NCBI GenBank assembly: GCA_021738605.1
Contig: JAIPBY010000030.1
Location: 1 to 15,907, forward strand
DNA from: Chitinophagaceae bacterium
GTDB taxonomy: Bacteria > Bacteroidota > Bacteroidia > Chitinophagales > Chitinophagaceae
DNA: 15,907 nt
Direction of reading: 5' to 3'
Translations under genes and position numbers: made by a program
Shown: positions 7,597 to 14,724 of the stretch, in pieces
How the letters are laid out: every line of letters starts with the position of its first letter
Position numbering within the stretch: position 1 is the stretch's first letter
Notes under the pieces: model-generated
Seen by the model: the letters and a program-made list of their open reading frames with translations, nothing else
Database searches by the model: none
What the model was told of the DNA's origin: nothing

Positions 7597-8988
7597 TTAT
7601 TTAATGAGTTTTGTCAAATAAGGATCATTGTTCTTTTTTGCCCATTCCATTAGTTGGGATCTGCTCTGTTGCAAAGCCTTGGCATGCTTGGGGTCATTGA
7701 CAAGGTTAACCATTTCCCCTGGATCATTCTTCACATCAAACAGTGACTCCCGCGCTGCGCCTTCGTCATAAATCCAATATTTGTATTGACCATTCCTCAG
7801 CATACGCCCTTCAGGCTTTAAATTTTGACCTTCAACCCCTACACCTTGAATAAGATGGTCTGATACGACCACATAATCCCGATTTGTTGGTGCAATGTCT
7901 TTTTCAAGGTATTGTTTTAAACTATTACCAGGATACATTGCAGGTACTGGAATACCTGCAAAATCAGACAAGGTGGGCAAAATGTCTGTACCGGACTGAA
8001 CAAAGTAATTTGATTTTCTGGGCTTTACACCTTGGTAATTGATGATGAACGGAACCTTTGCCGCTTCTTCATAAAAAACCGTTTTCTGGTTCCAAAGATG
8101 GGCGCCCTGCATGTCTCCATGATCACTGGTAAAAACGATTATCGTATTTTTGTCTTTTCCTGCTTCTTTCAACGATTGAAGCACCCGTCCAATTTCTGCG
8201 TCCACTTTTTCAATCAACCGGTAATAAGACCAAATGTATTGACGCCATTTCTCTTCAGTAAAAGTACCCACTGGAAATGCATCACTGTTTTGCATGGAGG
8301 TACGCATGTATTTCATGATATCAGATTCATTGACAGAAGGCCTGGCATTGGGTCTGAGCGGTGGGCATTGATCTGCTGGCGGAGGGTTTCCAATGGCACC
8401 ATCTGGTAATTTTTCTCCACGTGCCCATTGGCAGATATTGTGTGGATTCATAAAAGAAACAACCAGTAAAAATGGATGATCGCGTTTGGTCTTCAAGAAA
8501 TCATTCGCCAATATGGGTGATATGCTATCATGACCATTTCCGGTTTTATTGGGAAGATAATCGAAGCCATGGGTCTCTGGTGCCTTTCTTTCATAGGGCA
8601 AATGCCATTTCCCCACATACCCTGTTTCATATCCTGCATTTTTAAAGATGCTGCCCAGCGAAGGGAACTTTGATGGATCAACCTTCTTTTCTTCATTGGA
8701 CTGTATTCCCATTTCGTGTGGATACCTCCCTGTAAAAATAGCACTGCGCGATGGAACACAAAGCGGATTGGCACAATAGGCATTGGAGAAAACCACACCG
8801 GTTCTTGCCAATTGATCGATATTGGGAGTGTTGATGTATTGATTGCCAAGGTTGAAACTCATCGACTCAGCAGATAATTCGTCTGTCATGATGATGAGGA
8901 TATTGGGTTTTTCTTGTGCGGTCAATTGCATTGAACGAACAAGAAAAAATATCAAATGCAATACTTTGATTCCCTTAATAACCTTCAT
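7597..8988 (-). CDS. S1-family sulfatase, DHG subtype
   Basis: A complete 463-residue predicted periplasmic sulfatase. It has a signal peptide (about 1-25, ending near LTAQ), then the N-terminal metal-binding strand with TDELSAE (Asp36-Glu37; most relatives have Asp-Asp), the formylglycine signature C-V-P-S-R with Cys77, GKWHLP with Lys127 and His129, and TSDHGD at 288-292, where His290 replaces the asparagine found in the other three sulfatases of this window. Lys302 in NQKTVFYEE fits the distal active-site lysine. A C-terminal subdomain follows with the usual FDVKNDPGEM turn at about 417-426. The DHG variant occurs in branches that include iduronate-2-sulfatase-like and choline-sulfatase-like enzymes, so this protein probably hydrolyses a sulfate ester different from those attacked by its neighbours. 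Maturation needs a formylglycine-generating enzyme encoded elsewhere. The next gene starts only 6 bases downstream. Confidence 0.94.
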   Translation of the reverse strand: MKVIKGIKVLHLIFFLVRSMQLTAQEKPNILIIMTDELSAESMSFNLGNQYINTPNIDQLARTGVVFSNAYCANPLCVPSRSAIFTGRYPHEMGIQSNEEKKVDPSKFPSLGSIFKNAGYETGYVGKWHLPYERKAPETHGFDYLPNKTGNGHDSISPILANDFLKTKRDHPFLLVVSFMNPHNICQWARGEKLPDGAIGNPPPADQCPPLRPNARPSVNESDIMKYMRTSMQNSDAFPVGTFTEEKWRQYIWSYYRLIEKVDAEIGRVLQSLKEAGKDKNTIIVFTSDHGDMQGAHLWNQKTVFYEEAAKVPFIINYQGVKPRKSNYFVQSGTDILPTLSDFAGIPVPAMYPGNSLKQYLEKDIAPTNRDYVVVSDHLIQGVGVEGQNLKPEGRMLRNGQYKYWIYDEGAARESLFDVKNDPGEMVNLVNDPKHAKALQQSRSQLMEWAKKNNDPYLTKLIK

Positions 8989-9014
8989 GTAAAAATGTAT
9001 TATTCAGTAAATGA

Positions 9015-10988
9015 TTATTCTATGGTGAATTGGTATTTTCCTTTACTGGTTGCATTTTTCATCCTGAACTGAGCCCTATATATTGTGCCACCCCAGGTAT
9101 GGGAAATTTTTGCATCTTGAAGTTTGATTTCTTCAATGGTAAGTTCAAATTGCTGCTGATCAAAACTGATGGTAACAGTTTCTGCATCACCTGTTTTTAC
9201 AAGCATTTTTCCTGGTACAGTGATATCAGGTCTGCTCACCAGCATCATCGGTAAAATGATAGAATCCCTTATACTTGAAAAATCAAAATTGTCTGCAATA
9301 ACAATTGATTTTCCCTTGTTGTGGGTAATGGTTCTTTCCCATTTTCTCAAGCCCAATTCCTCATTGTATGTTTTTGATATATCCTGCTTGAATATAACTT
9401 TTTGGGCATCATTGGTAAATGAAACATTTGATGCTGCGTATTTTCTTCCGGTAAGCTGTACCGCACCATTTACAATCGGAAGCATGTTGTGATAAGCTGA
9501 ACTTATTACCCAACTCTTGCCATAATCTTTTGTATAGGTTCCTGCGCCTACATCAATCAATATGGGTTTCCCATTGTAAAAAACCATAAAACTACCAACG
9601 TCATTGTGGTTATGGCTTTCCTGATTATGCCCTGCTTTGGCGGCTATGTATAAACCTATCTTTGATGCTTCTTGGTCACGTGATACCATCACTTGAATAT
9701 CAGGCAACCATGCGCTTCCAATGAGTGGCTCAGAAGATGTGGCGTTGAGCAATTCTTTTGAATAATACAACTCAGGGAGTTTTCTCAGCAGTGAATATGC
9801 CTCAGGCATGTTAAGACCACCAGGAGTCTTTTTGGCTAGGAAGGCCCCCATTTGCATCATTGTTGAAGAACCAACAGCCTTGCCATAGCGGTAAATCAAC
9901 ATCGGTGAATGGTTGGTTTTTGAAACGGCATCAGCAAAATTCAGGTAATAGCCATCACCGATATAGGCTTTGAAAATAAATTCACCCATGTTTTTGATCA
10001 GCGGTTCATTGAACAAATTGAATTTGTTATTGGTGGCCAACTTTACCAAGTCAAGACAATCAAATGTAGAGGCAGCGGCCTTGCCCCAATAACCCGGCCC
10101 TTCATCGCATCCACCATCAGCAGGATAAGGATCCAAATAATTATCAAGCACATCAAAGACCTGATGAACAAATTTTGCTCTGCGGTCTTTATTTTTTTCA
10201 AGCAATAAAACAGAGGACAATAAATTTGAGCTGATCCATGGATTCCAATTGTTGGGACGTCTTTCCAAAAAAGATCTTTCCTTGTATGACAAAGTCGAAT
10301 CAACATTCTTCCGACCATATCCCATCCATCGGTATTGTGGATCTGATTCAATCACCTTGAAAATCCTTCTGTCTATCTCAACATAAATTCTTTCTTTGAT
10401 CAAGGGGTTAACCTTGTCCAATTTATCGCCCATCAAATAAGATACCCATGCCAACAAGGATGATGTTTCAGCCGCGAACAAATCAACAACAGGGTCATTA
10501 ACATCCGCCAGACCTATCCCCTTTTTTTGATAAGATAAATGAGCTGGTACACCCCAAAAAGTTTCTTCGCAGATGGTCCAAATTCCATCCACAATATCAT
10601 CCATAAACCTGCCTTTGTTTTCAAGTAATTCTCCTGTAACCAATATAGACAATGCATCCCTTCGGGAAAAACTGATTTTCTCAAAATTCGTCCTGTTGCC
10701 ATTTTCAGCAAAGTCAAGAAAAACAGATGCCCTCGTCATCGGCCATTGATAACCCAATAAACCTTCTGCCTGTTGGATGAGTTTTGCATGTTGCTCGGAG
10801 GACAATACAGACTTCCAGGCAGCAGATTGGTTGACGGCGGGATAAGGAACCCAATCGGTGGCTTCTTGTAGATGTTGTTTGAAAAAGTCAACTGTATATT
10901 GCTGTTTCAGGATATGCTTTCCTTCTTGTGCAAAAGGTGAAACCTTGATGATAAGCAAAATCAAAAAGAATAAATAGAATTTTTTCAT
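9015..10988 (-). CDS. Heparinase II/III-like polysaccharide lyase
   Basis: A 657-residue predicted secreted lyase. The ATG at 10986-10988 gives a typical signal peptide (MKKFYLFFLILLIIKVSPFAQ); a TTG two codons earlier is less likely. Residues about 60-400 look like the alpha/alpha-toroid lyase domain, with NNWNPW at 246-251 and a GGCDEGPGYW block at 292-301. Residues about 430-655 look like the heparinase II/III beta-sandwich, with the strongly conserved SHNHNDVGSF block at 458-467 and SAYHN at 497-501. In characterised relatives the equivalent histidine, asparagine and tyrosine residues act in beta-elimination of uronic-acid-linked polysaccharides such as glycosaminoglycans or alginate. The gene begins 12 bases after the DUF6807 stop and is followed 26 bases later by a sulfatase, which fits a sulfated uronate-containing substrate. 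I cannot assign a CAZy PL family or substrate from sight. Confidence 0.88.
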   Translation of the reverse strand: MKKFYLFFLILLIIKVSPFAQEGKHILKQQYTVDFFKQHLQEATDWVPYPAVNQSAAWKSVLSSEQHAKLIQQAEGLLGYQWPMTRASVFLDFAENGNRTNFEKISFSRRDALSILVTGELLENKGRFMDDIVDGIWTICEETFWGVPAHLSYQKKGIGLADVNDPVVDLFAAETSSLLAWVSYLMGDKLDKVNPLIKERIYVEIDRRIFKVIESDPQYRWMGYGRKNVDSTLSYKERSFLERRPNNWNPWISSNLLSSVLLLEKNKDRRAKFVHQVFDVLDNYLDPYPADGGCDEGPGYWGKAAASTFDCLDLVKLATNNKFNLFNEPLIKNMGEFIFKAYIGDGYYLNFADAVSKTNHSPMLIYRYGKAVGSSTMMQMGAFLAKKTPGGLNMPEAYSLLRKLPELYYSKELLNATSSEPLIGSAWLPDIQVMVSRDQEASKIGLYIAAKAGHNQESHNHNDVGSFMVFYNGKPILIDVGAGTYTKDYGKSWVISSAYHNMLPIVNGAVQLTGRKYAASNVSFTNDAQKVIFKQDISKTYNEELGLRKWERTITHNKGKSIVIADNFDFSSIRDSIILPMMLVSRPDITVPGKMLVKTGDAETVTISFDQQQFELTIEEIKLQDAKISHTWGGTIYRAQFRMKNATSKGKYQFTIE

Positions 10989-11000
10989 AACCAATTGGAT

Positions 11001-11891
11001 CTATTTTTCAGCTGCGAATTTTTTGAATTCCCCTGCTATGTTAGCGGTTTCATGGGTGCCTGAATGCACCAATACACGGTATTTTAGATGAATCTTCTCT
11101 CCTTTTTTAAAAAGGGTTGCCTTATCGTCCTTGGGCCAGTTCAACGGCGTTGGAGAAAAAAATCCATAATCGCGTGTGAACCATGGCGCGGGATACCAGT
11201 TGTTTGAGGGATGCTGCATGATGGCCATCCCCTCAATCTTGTCTCCTCTTTTTCCATAGCAATCAATCCATGGGGAAGGTTTGCCATAGGTTCCCTTTTC
11301 GCCTTGTGCACCATCAGCATCAATCATGGTTCCTCCAAAATCAACTGACAAAGAAGGATCCATTCTTCCGGAAAAAAGGGAATGGTTCGTTTTGGCAATC
11401 GATACATCCATCAACATTTCCATCGTCACCTCAAAGTCTAACTGAAACATGTCTTTAGTGGGTGCTGTTATCGTGATTTTTCTAAAGTCTTGAATAGGCG
11501 CTGGTGCATCAGGGCGCTTCCAAATGCAATCATTTTCAATAACCAACCTTGGTCCGTTGTTTTCAACAATTTCTTCTCTTGTTGAAACGATCTGTCCACC
11601 ACTCAAGGCCTTGTTCCAGTAATTTCCTCCGTTAACATCATCACTTCCAAAAAACAAGGAACTGTGGTGGGGCCAGATGCCATTCCTCATAGAAGTTACA
11701 CCAGCACCGGAAGGTCCGTTTACCGGATAGAAGAATGGATATTTTTCATTCTTTGCAAACAAATAGCTGGTAAAAAAGAACTTATTGATGGTTACATCAA
11801 TGCGGTCGCCAACTTTCACTGCTGTTATTTTGGTTTGGGAGAATCCCATGACGGACATCAAAAGCAAAAAGATTGTGATCGTTTTTTTCAT
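11001..11891 (-). CDS. DUF6807 (PmoA-like) exported protein
   Basis: A 296-residue protein with a Sec signal peptide (MKKTITIFLLLMSVMGFSQ, cleavage expected near residue 19-20). The mature part carries the hallmarks of the family labelled 'PmoA' or DUF6807: YPFFYPVNGPSG at about 51-62, then a GIWPHHSSLFFG block with paired histidines (75-76) and a DVNGGNYW block at 85-92. A second conserved stretch with a histidine (MQHPSNNWYPAPW) lies near 225-237. Despite the family name it has none of the membrane-spanning architecture of the particulate methane monooxygenase subunit, and it should not be read as methane oxidation. Members are usually found beside Gfo/Idh/MocA oxidoreductases in Bacteroidota and Planctomycetota, as here. 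The fold appears beta-rich; biochemical function is not established to my knowledge. A role in sugar modification or cleavage alongside the oxidoreductases is inference from context only. Confidence 0.85.
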   Translation of the reverse strand: MKKTITIFLLLMSVMGFSQTKITAVKVGDRIDVTINKFFFTSYLFAKNEKYPFFYPVNGPSGAGVTSMRNGIWPHHSSLFFGSDDVNGGNYWNKALSGGQIVSTREEIVENNGPRLVIENDCIWKRPDAPAPIQDFRKITITAPTKDMFQLDFEVTMEMLMDVSIAKTNHSLFSGRMDPSLSVDFGGTMIDADGAQGEKGTYGKPSPWIDCYGKRGDKIEGMAIMQHPSNNWYPAPWFTRDYGFFSPTPLNWPKDDKATLFKKGEKIHLKYRVLVHSGTHETANIAGEFKKFAAEK

Positions 11892-11895
11892 TTTA
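11889..11895 (-). other. Stop-start junction TAAAATG
   Basis: On the minus strand the TAA of the second oxidoreductase (11893-11895) is followed by one base and then the ATG of the DUF6807 gene (11889-11891). Such tight spacing points to translational coupling and supports the downstream ATG as the true start over an ATG eight codons earlier, at 11915, that would overlap the oxidoreductase. Confidence 0.8.
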
Positions 11896-13254
11896 TTTCC
11901 AAAGATTTTCCCCATAAGACCATCCCTTCCTCACAGGCTCCTTGATGTATGCATCCAACTCTGGTCTTCCTATCGCTTTCATTTTCTTGCTGTCATACTC
12001 AAACTTTCCTCCAAATCGTTGCGCCAAGACACCTACTTGAATCATCTCAGTGAGGTCAGATGCATAATCAAAATTCGAACCAGGCAAGCTGTTGTTTTTA
12101 ATGGCATCCAGCCACTCTTTTACTGGCTTTTCTTCTTCTATCCTTGCAATGGTTTGAGGCGTTGGATTCTTAAAAAACTCCTTCCATTCTTCATCCGGAA
12201 CAAGCAGTTTTGGTGTATTCGGACGACCGTCGGTAATGAGTGTCTTCTTCTCTCCAATCATGATCATGCCATTTTCCGGCAATTCAGCAATACCCCACTC
12301 TGGGCGAACAGCTGGCTTCTTTCCACCTTCTATCCACTTCATCGTAACAGGTACTTTTTTACCCCTTGCCTTAAAATTCCAGGTTACTGTTGATTCATCT
12401 GAAACAAAACTGTGGTCTGCAATTGGATTCAATAACTCAGCTTCTACCGAATGTGGCATCCCCAAATCTAAAGCCCAAAATGGTGCATCAAAGGTATGAC
12501 AACCCCAATCGCCTAACATGCCACTGCCATAATCAAGAAATCCCCTCCAACGCCTTGGTGCATAATAATTGCTAAATGGCCGTTCTGCCGCTGGTCCCTG
12601 CCATAAATCCCAATCAAATCCACTGGGTATTTCTTCCACCGCTGGTGGAAAACTGCTCGGCTTTCCAAAATAATTATTGCGTTTAAAATCACCCTGCAAT
12701 CCCTGTGACCAACGAATAACCTCTTTCACCTGTCCAAGCACACCAGCGTCATACCATTCCTTTATCTGCCTGATACCATGGGTTGTATGCCCCTGGTTAC
12801 CCATCTGAGAAACCACCTTGTAATACTTGGCAGCTTTTTTTAGGGTACGCGATTGCCAGATATTATGGGTCAATGGCTTTTCTACAAACACATGTTTTCC
12901 TAATTCCATGGCAGCCATCGCGGCTGCAAAATGGGTGTGATCGGGTGTTGCAACAATCACTGCATCGATATCCTTTGCCATCTCATCAAACATCACCCTA
13001 AAGTCTTTGTACTTTTTAGCATTGGGACATTCCTTAAAGGCTTCTGCAGACATCCGATCATCAACATCACACATGGCCACAATACTTTCTCTGGGAACTT
13101 TGGACCAGCTTGCCCTTCCTCGACCGCCTACCCCAATCACGGCAATGTTTAACCGCATGCTGGGTGGATTGCTCATAAAACTGGGCAGCACAATTGAACC
13201 CAAGCCCAAGGCTGTCGTTTGCCTTAAAAATATTCTGCGTGAATGATTGTCCAT
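11893..13254 (-). CDS. Gfo/Idh/MocA-family oxidoreductase with Tat signal
   Basis: A 453-residue predicted NAD(P)-dependent oxidoreductase. I start it at the ATG at 13252-13254 because the protein then opens with MDNHSRRIFLRQTTALG, a good Tat twin-arginine motif (Arg6-Arg7). A longer frame from 13305 would overlap the preceding gene and bury the signal. Seen: Rossmann motif GVGGRG at 41-46, an EKP motif at 125-127, MGNQGH at 151-156 and GDWGCH at 248-253. The Tat signal implies that it is folded with its cofactor in the cytoplasm and then exported to the periplasm. Its stop codon is one base from the start of the DUF6807 gene, so the two are probably translated together. Family members oxidise or reduce sugar-like substrates; the substrate here is unknown. 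It is similar in motifs to the preceding gene but clearly diverged, so the pair may act on successive intermediates. Confidence 0.93.
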   Translation of the reverse strand: MDNHSRRIFLRQTTALGLGSIVLPSFMSNPPSMRLNIAVIGVGGRGRASWSKVPRESIVAMCDVDDRMSAEAFKECPNAKKYKDFRVMFDEMAKDIDAVIVATPDHTHFAAAMAAMELGKHVFVEKPLTHNIWQSRTLKKAAKYYKVVSQMGNQGHTTHGIRQIKEWYDAGVLGQVKEVIRWSQGLQGDFKRNNYFGKPSSFPPAVEEIPSGFDWDLWQGPAAERPFSNYYAPRRWRGFLDYGSGMLGDWGCHTFDAPFWALDLGMPHSVEAELLNPIADHSFVSDESTVTWNFKARGKKVPVTMKWIEGGKKPAVRPEWGIAELPENGMIMIGEKKTLITDGRPNTPKLLVPDEEWKEFFKNPTPQTIARIEEEKPVKEWLDAIKNNSLPGSNFDYASDLTEMIQVGVLAQRFGGKFEYDSKKMKAIGRPELDAYIKEPVRKGWSYGENLWK

Positions 13255-13280
13255 ATTATTAAATTTTAACATCAGAAAAA

Positions 13281-14687
13281 TTACATTGTATAATACTGCT
13301 CCCATCCCTTTCTTGGTGGCGGACCAACCAACAATTCGTTGCCAATTTTGCTGTTGGTGATCTGTTTTTTCTTTTTGTCAAAAACGAGCTTGGTGTTAAG
13401 CCTTTGTGCCAATACACCCAATGCCATGACCTGACACAAAGGACCAGCGATATCAAAAGAAGATCGACATTTTTCTTCGCCCTTGCAGGCTTTCAGGAAA
13501 TTGGCAAAATGGGTAGATGGACTAACGGGTACAACAGGTAACATGGAAGCCATGTCTTTGGCCTTTTCTTCGGGGATGATGGCCAATGGCGCACTATGTG
13601 AACCGCCTTTGAATATTAATTCTTTTGAATAAATTATTTTTCCAGGATAACGTTTTGAATTGATGTTACCTGAAGTTGGTGGTGGTATGTCCTTGGCTCT
13701 AACCGGTTCACCATACCCATCAGGAAGTTTGGGCTGGTTGTTGAATCCATCATACCAGGTCAAATCGAGGGCTGGCATGTTTTTTCGTTTGGGAAACTTG
13801 AAAAGCAAGGTAGAAGCCTGTGGGAAAATCAACGGACTATGCCCTTCCATGAAAATGGGATCAACTTCCGTTGGCATGCCCAGCTCAAGGAATTGATGGG
13901 CTGAATCAATGATATGCGCTCCCCAATCACCCAAGGCTCCGTTGCCAAATTCAAACCATGATCTCCAATCTCCATTGATATAGCCTTTGTTGAAATCCTT
14001 GAATTGTGCAGTTGAAAGCCATTCATCCCAATCCATTGTTTCGGGTATAGGTTGTGCAGGAAGAAAATCTGAAACCTTCATGCCATGCCATCTCCTTCCA
14101 TTGTTCATGAAGGCTGTGATGGCGGTAACATCTTTGATGATACCTGCATCTTTCCATGCTTTGAATTGGAAATAATTTTCTTCTGAGTGGCCCTGGTTGC
14201 CCATCTGACAAGCGACCTTGTATTTTTTTTCTGCGGCCATCATGAGTTCAACCTCATGAAACGTATGCGCCATCGGCTTTTCAACGTAAACGTGTTTGCA
14301 TTCAGACATGGCCAACATGGTGATGGGAAAATGGGAAAAGTCGGGAACTCCAGCCGTTATTGCATCAAACTGACTTCCCATCTTGTCGAACATCTCCCGG
14401 AAATCTTGAAACCTTGGCACATTGGGAAACATTTTCATGATCGCCAATGTATTGGGTGCTCCCATCTCTACATCACACAAGGCCACGATATTTGCCAATC
14501 CGGTGCCATGCAATTTCTTGATGATATCTGCGCCGCGGTTGCCAATGCCGATGCAAGCAAGATTTACTTTGTCGCTCGGTGCTATTTGCCCAAACTTCTT
14601 TCCAAATACAGATGAAGGCAGGATGCTTACGCCAGCCACGCCTGCTAATGCAATCCCTGACGTTTTTAAAAAATCACCTCTTTTCAT
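13281..14687 (-). CDS. Gfo/Idh/MocA-family oxidoreductase with an imperfect Tat-like signal
   Basis: A 468-residue NAD(P)-dependent oxidoreductase-like protein. After a leader (about 1-30) comes a Rossmann fold with GIGNRG at 47-52, the family EKP motif at 136-138, MGNQGH at 161-166, and GDWGAH at 253-258 in the C-terminal alpha/beta domain, where conserved Asp and His residues of the family lie. The leader reads MKRGDFLKTSGIALAG and resembles a Tat signal, but the second arginine of the RRxFLK motif is glycine, so export by Tat is uncertain. Members act on sugars, inositols and related polyols; some close relatives use tightly bound NAD to cleave glycosides by redox chemistry. It is followed after 26 bases by a diverged paralogue that shares the MGNQGH, GDWGxH and C-terminal RKGW motifs. 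The start at 14687 is the only one that keeps the full leader. Substrate and reaction are unassigned. Confidence 0.92.
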   Translation of the reverse strand: MKRGDFLKTSGIALAGVAGVSILPSSVFGKKFGQIAPSDKVNLACIGIGNRGADIIKKLHGTGLANIVALCDVEMGAPNTLAIMKMFPNVPRFQDFREMFDKMGSQFDAITAGVPDFSHFPITMLAMSECKHVYVEKPMAHTFHEVELMMAAEKKYKVACQMGNQGHSEENYFQFKAWKDAGIIKDVTAITAFMNNGRRWHGMKVSDFLPAQPIPETMDWDEWLSTAQFKDFNKGYINGDWRSWFEFGNGALGDWGAHIIDSAHQFLELGMPTEVDPIFMEGHSPLIFPQASTLLFKFPKRKNMPALDLTWYDGFNNQPKLPDGYGEPVRAKDIPPPTSGNINSKRYPGKIIYSKELIFKGGSHSAPLAIIPEEKAKDMASMLPVVPVSPSTHFANFLKACKGEEKCRSSFDIAGPLCQVMALGVLAQRLNTKLVFDKKKKQITNSKIGNELLVGPPPRKGWEQYYTM

Positions 14688-14724
14688 ATTATTTATTTTA
14701 TCCGTTGAATTAAATTACTATCAG

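Noticed and set aside
8032..8409. Plus-strand reading frames of up to about 200 codons (for example 8032-8409, 11785-12393 and 14187-14615)
   Set aside because: All lie opposite well-supported minus-strand genes, show no recognisable domains or plausible leaders, and look like shadows of codon bias.
10991..10998. CCAATTGG palindrome between the DUF6807 and lyase genes as an operator
   Set aside because: It is a single 8-base palindrome in a 12-base gap with no second copy at other junctions, so chance is the simplest explanation.
13255..13305. Upstream start of the second oxidoreductase at 13305
   Set aside because: It would overlap the end of the first oxidoreductase and put 17 extra residues in front of a clean Tat signal that begins at 13254.
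11893..14687. Oxidoreductases as GH109 alpha-N-acetylgalactosaminidases
   Set aside because: They share the Gfo/Idh/MocA fold and a Tat-type leader with GH109, but I do not see the GH109-specific motifs; the MGNQGH and GDWGxH pattern fits other members. A CAZy HMM search would decide.
14688..14724. Possible internal promoter in the A/T-rich 37-base gap before the first oxidoreductase
   Set aside because: No convincing Bacteroidota pair (TTTG near -33 with TAnnTTTG near -7) is seen, and the gap is too short to hold one outside the coding sequence.
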